A stretch of DNA of 64,000 nt from Amycolatopsis acididurans (GCF_012328925.1 NZ_JAAXLS010000003.1:248001-312000), one strand, 5' to 3'; shown: positions 53,988 through 61,935, numbered from the stretch's first letter. A program made the numbers and translations. The notes: generated from the letters alone by a model not told the origin.

Positions 53988-54179
53988 TCAGTCCTTCAGC
54001 TTCAGCGCCAGCACCGGGCAGGCGTCGACGGCGGCGGTGATGTCCTGCCGGTGCTGCTCGCCCGGGTGTTGTTCGAGCACCACCACGGTGCCGTCGTCGC
54101 CGACCTCGAAGAAGTCCGGCGCCATCGCCTCGCACATGCCCAGGCCGTCGCATTTGGCCCGGTCGGCTTCGATCCGCAT
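53988..54179 (-). CDS. [3Fe-4S]-type ferredoxin
   Basis: 63 residues with three cluster cysteines, C10 and C16 in KCDGLGMCEAMAP and C54 in DACPVLAL. The spacing C-x5-C...CP with no fourth cysteine is that of the [3Fe-4S] ferredoxins that usually serve cytochromes P450. Here it lies between alkB and the reductase. The ATG overlaps the alkB stop (ATGA). Confidence 0.92.
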   Translation of the reverse strand: MRIEADRAKCDGLGMCEAMAPDFFEVGDDGTVVVLEQHPGEQHRQDITAAVDACPVLALKLKD

Positions 54180-55579
54180 CACGCGCTCACCCGCCCCGGT
54201 GCGACGAAATCGATCTTCTCCCGGACCCCGCAGTCCGGGCAGCACCAGGAATCGGGGATGGCCGACCACGGTGTGCCCGCCGGGAATCCCTCGCGCGGGT
54301 CGCCGGTCTTCTCGTCGTAGACGTAGCCACAGCCGGGGCACATTCCGCCGTCGGTCGCATCGCCACGCGTGTCGGCGGCGGCGGCGACCTCCGTGCAGCC
54401 GGTGACCCCGTAGCGCGCCAGGACCTTCGCGCGTTTGCCGGGCTGGATGTTGGCCCGGCTGAGGTCGCCGTCGAAGTGGGCGAGCACGCGCGGGTCCATC
54501 ACCCGGCGCCAGATCGGCGGGACCAGTGCGAGCACGATCATTCCGGCGTATCCGGTGGGCAGCACGGGCGATTCGGCGAAGTCGCGCAGCGTCTGGTAGC
54601 GGCGGGTCGGGTTGGCGTGGTGGTCGCTGTGCCGCTGCAGGTGGTAGAGCAGCACGTTCGTGGCGATGTTGTTGGAATTCCAGCTGTGGCTGGGATCGAC
54701 GCGCTCGTAGCGGCGCCGCTCGGGCGGGCCGACCCGCTGCCGCAGCATCCCGTAGTGCTCCATGTAGTTCACGACTTCCAGCAGGGAGAACCCGATCACC
54801 GCCTGGATCAGCAGGTAGGGCAGGATGCCGACGCCGAGCCACGCGATCATCGCCGCCCACAGCACGGCCGACATCAGCCACGCGTTGAGCACGTCGTTGC
54901 CGGGCCGGAACGGATGCCGGTCACGCCGCGCGTACCGCTTGCGCTCCAGCCGCCACGCCGATTTCAGCGAACCGAACACCGTGCGCGGCCAGAACCGGTA
55001 GAAGCTTTCGCCGACACGGCTGCTGGCCGGATCCTCCGGAGTCGCCACGCGCACGTGATGCCCGCGGTTGTGCTCGATGTAGAAGTGGCCGTAGAAGCTT
55101 TGGGCCAGCGCGATCTTGGACAGCCACCGCTCGTGGCTCTCCTTCTTGTGCCCGAGTTCGTGGGCGGTGTTGATGCCGATGCCGCCGATGCAGCCGATCG
55201 AGACCGCGAGGCCGATCTTGTCCACGACCGCGAGCTCGCCCCGGGCGATCAGCCAGAACGCGGCCGCGAACCCGACGTACTGGATGGGCAGGAACAGGTA
55301 GGTCACCCAGCGGTAGTAGCGGTCGTTCTCGAGCTGTTCGATCACATCGTCCGGCGGGTTGCTCCGGTCCAGACCCGCGACCAGGTCGATCAGGGGCACG
55401 ATCACCAGGATCACGATCGGCCCGATCCAGAACCACACGCCCCAGCCGGTCGCCGCGTGCAGCCCGATCGCGAGGAACGCCAGCGACGGCACGACCAGGC
55501 CGATCAACCACAGGTAGCGCTTGCGGTCCGTCCAGTGCTCGGTCGAGCCGGCAGGCACCGTTGCCTTCTCGTCGCTCAT
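54179..55579 (-). CDS. alkB: Alkane 1-monooxygenase fused to rubredoxin
   Basis: 466-residue integral membrane non-haem diiron hydroxylase that adds oxygen to the terminal carbon of n-alkanes. The histidine boxes are HELGHKK (140-146), EHNRGHH (169-175) and LQRHSDHH (314-321), with the NYMEHYG motif at 271-277. Six hydrophobic helices are seen. A linker (about 395-412) joins a C-terminal rubredoxin with C414, C417, C447 and C450 in CPGCGYVYD and WCCPDCG. Such AlkB-rubredoxin fusions are known in actinobacteria. I chose the ATG at 55577-55579, with GGAGG 5 nt before it, rather than the one 4 codons upstream. Confidence 0.96.
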   Translation of the reverse strand: MSDEKATVPAGSTEHWTDRKRYLWLIGLVVPSLAFLAIGLHAATGWGVWFWIGPIVILVIVPLIDLVAGLDRSNPPDDVIEQLENDRYYRWVTYLFLPIQYVGFAAAFWLIARGELAVVDKIGLAVSIGCIGGIGINTAHELGHKKESHERWLSKIALAQSFYGHFYIEHNRGHHVRVATPEDPASSRVGESFYRFWPRTVFGSLKSAWRLERKRYARRDRHPFRPGNDVLNAWLMSAVLWAAMIAWLGVGILPYLLIQAVIGFSLLEVVNYMEHYGMLRQRVGPPERRRYERVDPSHSWNSNNIATNVLLYHLQRHSDHHANPTRRYQTLRDFAESPVLPTGYAGMIVLALVPPIWRRVMDPRVLAHFDGDLSRANIQPGKRAKVLARYGVTGCTEVAAAADTRGDATDGGMCPGCGYVYDEKTGDPREGFPAGTPWSAIPDSWCCPDCGVREKIDFVAPGRVSA

Positions 55580-55594
55580 CTCACCCTCCATGAC

Positions 55595-55635
55595 TGGTTT
55601 ACAAAACCATAGGTGATGTCGAACGCGTTTGACAA
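55595..55635 (-). promoter_or_regulatory. alkB: alkB promoter with overlapping palindromic operator
   Basis: On the minus strand a -35 box TTGTCA (plus 55630-55635) and a -10 box TATGGT (plus 55606-55611) are separated by 18 bp. A perfect palindrome TGGTTT-ACA-AAACCA (55595-55609) overlaps the -10 box and the start-site region. A second copy of the core TTTACAAA, in opposite orientation, occurs just upstream as GCTTTGTAAAG (55644-55654). Binding by the TetR protein at the end of the operon is an inference. Confidence 0.65.
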
Positions 55636-55667
55636 CAGGTGGTGCTTTGTAAAGTTGCGGGCTGCCC

Positions 55668-55862
55668 CTACCCGGACCCCTCCTCTCGCAGGTCGCGGAG
55701 CTGTCGTTTGAGGTTGTCGACGTCCCAGCGCGCCTGCCCGCCCGGGGTGATCAACGCGGGCGCGACGAGCCCTCGCTGCCACCAGCGCACGAGGGTGCCC
55801 CGGTGGACCCCGATCCGCTGCGCGGCGGTACCGGTCGGCACGAGTTCCTCGTTTTCGCTCAC
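55668..55862 (-). CDS. Small helix-turn-helix DNA-binding protein (MerR/excisionase-like)
   Basis: About 64 residues: VPTGTAAQRIGVHRGTLVRWWQRGLVAPALITPGGQARWDVDNLKRQLRDL in two blocks corresponds to a MerR-type winged helix-turn-helix without an effector domain. Start is uncertain: GTG at 55860-55862 or TTG at 55881-55883, neither with a clear Shine-Dalgarno site. It lies directly upstream of alkB on the same strand and may take part in its control, or be an excisionase-like relic. Confidence 0.7.
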   Translation of the reverse strand: MSENEELVPTGTAAQRIGVHRGTLVRWWQRGLVAPALITPGGQARWDVDNLKRQLRDLREEGSG

Positions 55863-55883
55863 AACATCAACAATTACATACAA

Positions 55884-56155
55884 ATGCTCGCGTTAATGCC
55901 GCCGTGGCGACGCTTGCGACGAATGTCGCCGAATGCACCCCGAAGGGTTAGGCTAAGTGGAGCAAGGGCGCGACGCGTGATTTCTTTCCGTTTCCGTTCG
56001 CATTCCCCGCGTACCCGACCGGTGTTCCAACTCGCGAGTAGGCAACGAGATTCCCTTGCGGTTGAGCGGGATTTCCGCGTTCACGAGCCGTCCGAAGCGT
56101 TAATAGATCTTGACCTTGCACGGCAATCTTGAATTTTGTTTTCTGCACTCGTGAC
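55884..56155. other. Intergenic region upstream of the gas vesicle genes
   Basis: About 270 bp between the HTH gene and the gvp promoter, locally AT-rich toward the right. I see no convincing gene. TTGACC near 56110 could be a -35 box, but no good -10 follows at the right spacing. Confidence 0.4.
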
Positions 56156-56180
56156 GTTTTCACTATTTGCAACGCGGGTA
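56156..56180 (+). promoter_or_regulatory. SigB/SigF-type stress promoter of the gas vesicle operon
   Basis: GTTT at 56156-56159 and GGGTA at 56176-56180, 16 bp apart, match the general stress sigma promoter of actinobacteria (GTTT-N14-17-GGGTA). It lies 47 bp before the first gvp gene on the same strand. In Streptomyces, gvp genes have been linked to the osmotic stress sigma factor SigB, consistent with this reading. Confidence 0.65.
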
Positions 56181-56226
56181 GCTCGTGTGGGCCGAACCCG
56201 TCGATCGCCGCATCAGGAGGACAGGA

Positions 56227-56916
56227 ATGAAGACAGGAGCAAGACTGGCACTGGGAGTCGGTGCCGGTTACCTACTGGGGCGTACGAAAAAGATGAGGCT
56301 CGCACTGATGATCGCGGCGGCGGGGGCGACCGGGCGGGCGGGCACCTCACCACAGGCGTTGCTGCGCAACGGTTTGAAGCAGCTCGGTGCGTCGGCGGAG
56401 CTGGGCAAGCTCACCGACATCGCACGCGACGAGCTGCTGGGTGCCGCGAAGGCGGCGGCCGTGACGGCGGCGAGCAGCAGGATCAACTCCCTCAGCGACC
56501 GCCTGCAGGAGAGCAAGGACGGCAAGCAATCCTCCGGCGGCGCCGAGCACCACGGCGAAGACGAGACCGAACAGGACCGCGAGGGCGAAGAGGCCAAGCC
56601 TGCCCACGACGAGGACACCGAATCGGCCCAGACCGAAGATGCCGAGTCGGCCGAGGACGAAGACGCCGGCTCGGCCGAAGAGGACACCGGATCGACCGAG
56701 GACGAGGACACCGGCTCGGCCGAAGACGGCGAAACGCGGCGTCCGGCCCGCCGGCGCGCGACCGGCCGGTCCAGTGGCGACGAGGAAGAGTCCGAACGTC
56801 CGGTCCGCAGGCGAGCCACGAGCCGGCGTGAGTCCGGTTCGTCCGAGAGCGCGGAGTCCGGCCGGCGGACGCGTAGCACGTCCCGCCGCGCGCCGGTGCG
56901 CCGCGCCGGGAGGTGA
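56227..56916 (+). CDS. gvpY: GvpY-like gas vesicle cluster protein with acidic repeat region
   Basis: 229 residues. The N-terminus MKTGARLALGVGAGYLLGRTKK and a following hydrophobic segment (RLALMIAAAGATG) suggest membrane or vesicle-surface contact. A middle helical region ends near residue 97. Then comes a very acidic stretch (about 98-175) with repeats of the type EDTGSAED / DEDTESAQ, followed by a strongly basic C-terminus (RRPARRRATGR, RRTRSTSRRAPVRRAGR). The name follows S. coelicolor gvpY by position and similar N-terminus, from memory. ATG at 56227 is preceded by AGGAGG. Confidence 0.7.
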   Translation: MKTGARLALGVGAGYLLGRTKKMRLALMIAAAGATGRAGTSPQALLRNGLKQLGASAELGKLTDIARDELLGAAKAAAVTAASSRINSLSDRLQESKDGKQSSGGAEHHGEDETEQDREGEEAKPAHDEDTESAQTEDAESAEDEDAGSAEEDTGSTEDEDTGSAEDGETRRPARRRATGRSSGDEEESERPVRRRATSRRESGSSESAESGRRTRSTSRRAPVRRAGR

Positions 56917-56921
56917 ACACC

Positions 56922-57857
56922 ATGGTCACCGACCAGCTGAAGAAGACCACCGGCAAGGCATCCGAGGCCACGTCGGCCGTCACCGAAGGCGTCACCGGGA
57001 CCGCGTCGAAGGCGACCGGGGCCGTCGGCGGTGAACTGACCGGCGCACTGCAGAACCTGGCGCAGACCGTCGGAGCGCGGGCCACCGATTCACTCGCGAA
57101 GCGGATCAGCTCGGCGTCGGGCCGCCTGAACGACTACGCCGGCGGTAACGGCGCCGGCCTGCTCGAAGCGTTCACCGGCGGCAAGCCCAGCGTGAAGGGC
57201 AAGGCCGCCATGGGCGCCCTCAAGGGCGGCCTGTCCGGCGTCATGGACAAGGTCAAGAACGCACTGCCCGGCGGCGGTGGAGGTGGCAAGGGCGACAAGA
57301 TCAAGGTCACCAACATCGTCGAGGAAATCGACATCGGCGCCCCCGTCGACCTCGTCTACGACCAGTGGACGCGCTTCACCGACTTCCCGCGCTTCATGAA
57401 GAAGGTCGAGAACGTCGAGCAGGTCAGCGACGAGAAACTCGAATGGAAAGCGCAGGTGTTCTGGTCGCACCGGTCCTGGGAGTCGACCATCCTCGACCAG
57501 GTTCCCGGCGAGCGGATCGTGTGGCGTTCCGAGGGCGAGAAGGGGCACGTCAACGGCGCGGTCACCTTCCACGAACTGACGCCCGACCTGACCAGGGTCG
57601 TGCTCGTGCTCGAGTACCACCCGCAGGGGCTGTTCGAGCGCACCGGCAACATCTGGCGCGCGCAGGGCCGCCGCGTCCGCTTGGAACTCAAGCATTTCCG
57701 CCGCCACGTCATGACCGACGTGCTGCTGCACCCCGACGACCTCGAAGGCTGGCGTGGCGAGATCCGCGACGGCGAGGTCGTCGACAGCGAGAACGACAAC
57801 GAGAACGAGGAAGAACCCGAGCCTTCCGATGACCATGCCACCGCTGGCAGAGAGTGA
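56922..57857 (+). CDS. gvpZ: GvpZ-like SRPBCC-domain protein of the gas vesicle cluster
   Basis: 311 residues. The first about 125 residues are Ala/Gly/Thr-rich helices with a glycine run (PGGGGGGKG) as hinge. The SRPBCC (START-like) domain follows at about 130-275: [60 protein letters not shown]. The tail is acidic. The ATG at 56922 is preferred because GGGAGG is 8 nt before it; the GTG at 56913 would overlap the gvpY stop. Its role in vesicle formation is unknown; the fold can bind a hydrophobic ligand. Confidence 0.78.
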   Translation: MVTDQLKKTTGKASEATSAVTEGVTGTASKATGAVGGELTGALQNLAQTVGARATDSLAKRISSASGRLNDYAGGNGAGLLEAFTGGKPSVKGKAAMGALKGGLSGVMDKVKNALPGGGGGGKGDKIKVTNIVEEIDIGAPVDLVYDQWTRFTDFPRFMKKVENVEQVSDEKLEWKAQVFWSHRSWESTILDQVPGERIVWRSEGEKGHVNGAVTFHELTPDLTRVVLVLEYHPQGLFERTGNIWRAQGRRVRLELKHFRRHVMTDVLLHPDDLEGWRGEIRDGEVVDSENDNENEEEPEPSDDHATAGRE

Positions 57858-57868
57858 GGAAACACGCG

Positions 57869-58246
57869 ATGACGACAGCCGTGCAGCCGTCCGGCGGCGG
57901 AGGCGGACTCGGTCCGAGTTCGAGCAGCCTCGCGGACGTGATCGACACGATCCTCGACAAGGGACTCGTGATCGACGCCTACGTCCGCGTCTCGCTCGTC
58001 GGGATCGAGCTGCTGACCATTGACGCCCGCGTGGTCGTGGCCAGCGTCGACACCTACCTCCGGTTCGCCGAGGCGGTGAACCGGCTCGACATCTCGGACA
58101 CCGAGCAGAAGGGACTGCCCGATTTGCTCGAGGACGTGAACCGGGGCGGCGCCAAGTCGAAGACCGCCGGTGCGCTCGAGGCCGCGGGCGACAAGCTGCG
58201 CGACATCCTCGGCGAGAACGAGCACGAACGGAAAGGCAGCCGCTGA
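57869..58246 (+). CDS. gvpA: Gas vesicle structural protein GvpA
   Basis: 125 residues. The highly conserved core at about 19-75 ([57 protein letters not shown]) is that of the amphipathic protein that forms the vesicle rib wall. A Gly/Ser N-terminal extension and a charged C-terminal tail of about 45 residues are typical of actinobacterial GvpA. ATG at 57869 with GAGGA about 8 nt upstream. This is the best evidence that the cluster is a true gvp locus. Confidence 0.95.
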   Translation: MTTAVQPSGGGGGLGPSSSSLADVIDTILDKGLVIDAYVRVSLVGIELLTIDARVVVASVDTYLRFAEAVNRLDISDTEQKGLPDLLEDVNRGGAKSKTAGALEAAGDKLRDILGENEHERKGSR

Positions 58247-58247
58247 G

Positions 58248-59012
58248 ATGGCCACCGAGACCGAAACCGCCGTCTACATATACGGAATCGTGCCCGCCGA
58301 CGTCGAGACCGATCCGGACGCCCAGGGTATCGGCGACCCACCGGCCCAGGTGCGGACCGTGCGCTGCGACGGAATCGCCGCACTGGTGAGCGAGATTCCC
58401 CGCGACCAGCCACTGGGCAGGCCCGAGGATCTCACCGCGCACGCGGCACTGCTCGACGCGGCCGCCGCGGAAACCCCGGTGCTGCCACTGCGTTTCGGCG
58501 CGGTCGTCACCACCGAGGAAGCCGTCGAGGAGGAATTGCTGCGTGCACACCAGGACGACTTCACCGCCGCGTTGAACGAGTTGGAGGGCAGAGCCGAGTA
58601 CGTCGTCAAGGCCCGCTACGTCGAGGAAACCGTGCTCCGGGAGATCCTCGACGAGAACGAATCGCTGGCCCAGCTGCGAGAGACGATCCGCGGCAAGCCC
58701 GAGGACGCCACCCGCAACGAACGGATGGCGCTGGGCGAGCAGATCAACAACGCCATCGCCGCCAAGCGGGAGGCCGATACCCAGCGCGTGGCCGACGCGC
58801 TCGCGCCGCTCGAGGTCCAGATCGCGCCCCGCCAGCCGACACACGAGGAAGACGCGGTGCACCTCGCGTGCCTGGCCGAGACCGCGAAACACGACGATCT
58901 CGAGGGCGCCGTCGGAAAGCTGGCCAAGGAGTGGGAGGGCCGGGCCACCGTCCGCCTGCTGGGCCCGCTCGCGGCCTACGACTTCGTGCTCACCGAGCAG
59001 CCCGGGGAGTAG
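58248..59012 (+). CDS. gvpF: Gas vesicle protein GvpF/GvpL family (first copy)
   Basis: 254 residues. AVYIYGIVPADVETD opens the N-terminal domain, HAALLDAAAAETPVLPLRFGAVV is the family hallmark, and the C-terminal half has EGRATVRLLGPLAAYDFV. GvpF is thought to act early in vesicle nucleation by contacting GvpA. It starts 1 bp after the gvpA stop (TGAGATG). Confidence 0.93.
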   Translation: MATETETAVYIYGIVPADVETDPDAQGIGDPPAQVRTVRCDGIAALVSEIPRDQPLGRPEDLTAHAALLDAAAAETPVLPLRFGAVVTTEEAVEEELLRAHQDDFTAALNELEGRAEYVVKARYVEETVLREILDENESLAQLRETIRGKPEDATRNERMALGEQINNAIAAKREADTQRVADALAPLEVQIAPRQPTHEEDAVHLACLAETAKHDDLEGAVGKLAKEWEGRATVRLLGPLAAYDFVLTEQPGE

Positions 59013-59015
59013 GCG

Positions 59016-59261
59016 ATGGGAGTGCTGTCGACGATCTTCGGCCTGCCGCTGGCACCGGTGCGTGGCGTGATCGCCCTGGGCGAGCTGCTGCGCCGCCGCG
59101 TGGACGAGGAAACGGCCAGCCCCGCGTCGGTGCGGCGCGAACTGGAGGCGGCCGAGCAAGCGAGGGCCGCGGGCGAGATCTCCCCGGAGCAGGAGGCCGA
59201 GGCCCAGCAGCAGGTGCTGGACCGGCTGAACGTGACGAACGAGCAGGAGAAGGAAGGGTGA
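59016..59261 (+). CDS. gvpG: Gas vesicle protein GvpG
   Basis: 81 residues beginning MGVLSTIFGLPLAPVRGVIALGELL, the GvpG hallmark, then a charged helical region (RRELEAAEQARAAGEISPEQE). Minor assembly factor of unknown detail. The gene lies 3 bp after gvpF. Confidence 0.92.
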   Translation: MGVLSTIFGLPLAPVRGVIALGELLRRRVDEETASPASVRRELEAAEQARAAGEISPEQEAEAQQQVLDRLNVTNEQEKEG

Positions 59262-59267
59262 TGTCCG

Positions 59268-59603
59268 GTGGTGGCCGCGAATTCCCGTGACGACACCGAC
59301 CGGCCTGGGCGCAGGCGTTCCGCCGAGGACGAGACCCTCTCCGCCCGAGAGATCGCGGCGAAGGCGCTCGGCCACGTCGGCGAGCTGATCACGAGCACAC
59401 CTGTCGGCGTCGTGTCGGTGGAACCCGTCGAGGACGGCTGGCTGGTCGAGGTCGAGGTGCTCGAAGAGCGGCGGATCCCGTCATCGTCGGATCTGCTCGC
59501 GCTGTACGAGGTCGAACTGGACTTCGACGGCGGCCTGCTCGCCTACCGCCGCACGAACAGGTACCCGCGCGGGCGGGCCGGCACCGGGAACGGAGCGAGC
59601 TGA
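59268..59603 (+). CDS. gvpO: Gas vesicle protein GvpO
   Basis: 111 residues. The C-terminal core GWLVEVEVLEERRIPSSSD, then LLALYEVELDFDGGLLAYRR and TNRYPRGR, is the GvpO signature. The N-terminal 30 residues are charged. Two adjacent GTG codons (59268, 59271) could start it; GGAAGGG is about 10 nt upstream. In Streptomyces gvpO is the first gene of the cluster, while here it sits between gvpG and gvpJ. Confidence 0.92.
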   Translation: MVAANSRDDTDRPGRRRSAEDETLSAREIAAKALGHVGELITSTPVGVVSVEPVEDGWLVEVEVLEERRIPSSSDLLALYEVELDFDGGLLAYRRTNRYPRGRAGTGNGAS

Positions 59604-59944
59604 TGGTCGCCGAGCAACCCGTCAGCGCGGTCTCCCAGACCGGTCTCGGCGCGAGCGGCAACCACCAGCCCGCCAACCTCGGCGACATTCTCGAACGGGT
59701 GCTGGACAAGGGCTTGGTGATCGCCGGCGACATCCAGGTCAACCTGCTCGACATCGAGCTGCTGACGATCAAGCTGCGGCTCGTGATCGCCTCGCTGGAG
59801 ACGGCGCGGGAGGTCGGGATCAATTGGTGGGAAAGCGATCCGTGGCTGACCGGCGACAGCAAGCAGCTGCGCGCGGACAACGAACGGCTGCGTGAGCGCG
59901 TCGCCGAACTCGAAGCCGGGCGGGAGGACGGCCAGGGTGAGTGA
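59603..59944 (+). CDS. gvpJ: Gas vesicle protein GvpJ (GvpA-like minor protein)
   Basis: 113 residues of the GvpA/J/M family: LGDILERVLDKGLVIAGDIQ, VNLLDIELLTIKLRLVIASL, ETAREVGINWWESDPWL. The TIKLRL and the GINWW end point to GvpJ rather than GvpA. The C-terminus forms a short coiled coil (LRADNERLRERVAELEAG). Overlaps gvpO (TGATG). Confidence 0.9.
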   Translation: MVAEQPVSAVSQTGLGASGNHQPANLGDILERVLDKGLVIAGDIQVNLLDIELLTIKLRLVIASLETAREVGINWWESDPWLTGDSKQLRADNERLRERVAELEAGREDGQGE

Positions 59945-60698
59945 GGATCGCGGAATCTGGCTCTACACGGTGACCGGCCGCCCCGTGTCCACGCCTCCGC
60001 ACGGAGTTTCCGGCGAGATGCCGCGGCTGGTCGAAGCGGCCGGGCTGGTCGCCGTGGTCGGGGACGTACCGCTGGACGGCTTCGGAGAAGACGCGTTGTA
60101 CCGCAACCTCGAAGACCTGGACTGGCTCTCCGGGGTGGCCAGGGCGCACGACGCCGTGATCGCCACCGTGGCGGCCGACGGGCCGGTCGTGCCGATCCGG
60201 CTGGCCACGGTGTACCGCGACGACGACCGGGTACGGGCGATGCTGGAGCAGCGCGCGGCCGACTTCCACCGGGCGCTCCGGCGCGTCACGGGGCGGACCG
60301 AATGGGGCGTCAAGATGTTCGCCGTCCCGCGGCCCGAACCGGACCCCGCCGAGGCGGGCTCGTCCCGGCGCGGGGCCGGGACGGCGTATCTGGCCCGCCG
60401 GCGCGCCGCGCTGGCCTGGCGGGAAGAGCACGAGCAGCACATGGCCGAACAGGCGGACCGGGTCCACTTAGGACTAGCAACGCTCGCCGCGGCTACCCGC
60501 GCGCATCCACTGCAGAACCGGGCGCTCGCGGGTGAGCACGCACGGATGGTCCGCAATCTCGCGTACCTCGTCGACGACAAGCTCAAGCAGGTGTTCACCG
60601 AAGCGGTCACCGCGTGTGAGGAGAGCAACGACGCGATCCATATCCAGCTGACCGGCCCCTGGCCGCCCTACTCCTTCGCCGCCTTGGAGGACCAATGA
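59937..60698 (+). CDS. gvpL: Gas vesicle protein GvpF/GvpL family (second copy)
   Basis: 253 residues. GIWLYTVTGRPV opens the family domain, WLSGVARAHDAVIATVAADGPVVPIRLATVY is the hallmark region (split here by usual loops), and the end is LTGPWPPYSFAALED. Start GTG at 59937 overlaps gvpJ by 8 bp and has GGGAGG 9 nt before it. In Streptomyces the second copy is named gvpL by position. Confidence 0.92.
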   Translation: MSEDRGIWLYTVTGRPVSTPPHGVSGEMPRLVEAAGLVAVVGDVPLDGFGEDALYRNLEDLDWLSGVARAHDAVIATVAADGPVVPIRLATVYRDDDRVRAMLEQRAADFHRALRRVTGRTEWGVKMFAVPRPEPDPAEAGSSRRGAGTAYLARRRAALAWREEHEQHMAEQADRVHLGLATLAAATRAHPLQNRALAGEHARMVRNLAYLVDDKLKQVFTEAVTACEESNDAIHIQLTGPWPPYSFAALEDQ

Positions 60699-60889
60699 CC
60701 CAGCCCGTACCGGCCTCGCCGGCCATGGAGCGGCCGGTCGCGCTCATCGACTTGCTGGACCGGGTGCTCGCCGGCGGCGTCGTCGTCAGCGGCGAGCTGA
60801 CGCTCTCCATAGCCGACGTCGATCTCGTGCGCATTTCGTTGCGTACCTTGCTGTCCTCGATCAGCGCTTTGCAGCCGCGCGATGACTGA
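60695..60889 (+). CDS. gvpS: Gas vesicle protein GvpS (short GvpA-like protein)
   Basis: 64 residues of GvpA type: VALIDLLDRVLAGGVVVSGE, LTLSIADVDLVRISLRTLLSS. It lacks any C-terminal tail. Overlaps gvpL (ATGA) and gvpK by 8 bp. Probably a minor vesicle component. Confidence 0.9.
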   Translation: MTQPVPASPAMERPVALIDLLDRVLAGGVVVSGELTLSIADVDLVRISLRTLLSSISALQPRDD

Positions 60890-61157
60890 CCGCATCAACG
60901 CCGACCCGGAAACCGCCGAACGCAGCCTGGTCAGCCTCGTGCTCACGGTGGTGGAACTGTTGCGGCAGCTCATGGAACGGCAGGCACTGCGCAGAGTGGA
61001 CCACGGCGACCTCACCGACGAGCAGATCGAAGCCGTCGGCCAGACCCTGATGCGGCTCGAGGAGCGCATGGCCGAACTGTGTGAGCATTTCGACGTGCAG
61101 CCGGAAGATCTCAATCTGGACCTCGGTCCACTCGGCTCACTCCTTCCCCGCGACTGA
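60882..61157 (+). CDS. gvpK: Gas vesicle protein GvpK
   Basis: 91 residues with the GvpK pattern SLVSLVLTVVELLRQLMERQALRRVD, then LTDEQIEAVGQTLMRLEERM and the end DLNLDLGPLGSLLPRD. Last gene of the ten-gene operon; overlaps gvpS. GvpK is required for vesicle assembly in other organisms. Confidence 0.93.
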   Translation: MTDRINADPETAERSLVSLVLTVVELLRQLMERQALRRVDHGDLTDEQIEAVGQTLMRLEERMAELCEHFDVQPEDLNLDLGPLGSLLPRD

Positions 61158-61230
61158 CGGTTGGGAAAGCCCGGGGTCTCGCATATGGCTGAGGGCGCAA
61201 GCTGATGCGCTGACCCCTGCCCGGCACAGT

Positions 61231-61254
61231 CCGGCCCAGACCGTGCTGGGCCGG
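61231..61254. terminator. Hairpin after the gas vesicle operon
   Basis: Perfect 9-bp stem CCGGCCCAG / CTGGGCCGG with a 6-nt loop, 74 bp past the gvpK stop. No T-run. Likely terminator of the gvp transcript. Confidence 0.55.
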
Positions 61255-61305
61255 GCTGGGCCTTCTCAGCACCGGCACACGAGATCGGCCGGAACAGCCG
61301 TCGAT

Positions 61306-61311
61306 TATCTT
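61306..61311 (+). promoter_or_regulatory. Putative -10 element for a leaderless lipoprotein mRNA
   Basis: TATCTT fits the actinobacterial TANNNT -10 pattern and ends 7 nt before the ATG at 61319. No Shine-Dalgarno site precedes that ATG, so transcription may begin at or near the start codon. Confidence 0.35.
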
Positions 61312-61318
61312 GACTGTC

Positions 61319-61921
61319 ATGTCGAGAGTCATCGGGGCCTTCGCCCTGTCGGGTGCCGCCTTGCTGTTCGCCGGTTGTTCCAGCACCGGCAACGCCGCCG
61401 AGCCGCACACCGGTCCGAGTCCGACGGCCGCGACCTTGCCGCCGCCGTCCACACCGGTCGCCACCACCCTGGACAAACCGGCGCCCGTCGCGAAGCTGGC
61501 CGCCGCGTGCCCGCTGCTGACCATCGACGCGCTCAAGCAGCTTCTGGGCGGCACGAACAACACCCAGGTCACCGCGACCGAAGTCCCGCGGAAGACGACC
61601 GACGTCGCCAGCACCTTCGCCTGCCATTACGGTAATGCGGCCAAGACCGCGTTCGCGTTGAACGTCGCCGAATACACCGTGAAGAGCTTCACCCCCGCCG
61701 ACGCGATCAACGCGATCGCACAGGGCGCCAAGGTCCCGACCAGCACGGTGCCGGGACTGGGCGAGGCATCGGTGTTCTACCAGCTGCCCGACGGCTACGC
61801 GGTGATCGCCGCGGCCAAGCGCTCACACGGCCTGACCCGCAACGTGATCTTCAGCGCGCCCGCGATCGTGCCGAAGGACAAACTCGCCCAAGTGGACGGC
61901 TGGGTACTCGACCAGATCTGA
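61319..61921 (+). CDS. DUF3558-type lipoprotein
   Basis: 200 residues with a signal peptide and lipobox LLFAGCSS (C20 lipidated), a Thr/Pro-rich linker (about 25-60) and a DUF3558-like domain starting AACPLLTIDALKQLLGG. Two cysteines (in AACPLL and FACHYG) could form a disulfide. Such lipoproteins are numerous in Pseudonocardiaceae; function unknown. ATG at 61319; TTG at 61310 is an alternative. Confidence 0.85.
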   Translation: MSRVIGAFALSGAALLFAGCSSTGNAAEPHTGPSPTAATLPPPSTPVATTLDKPAPVAKLAAACPLLTIDALKQLLGGTNNTQVTATEVPRKTTDVASTFACHYGNAAKTAFALNVAEYTVKSFTPADAINAIAQGAKVPTSTVPGLGEASVFYQLPDGYAVIAAAKRSHGLTRNVIFSAPAIVPKDKLAQVDGWVLDQI

Positions 61922-61935
61922 CGAACCGTCCACAA

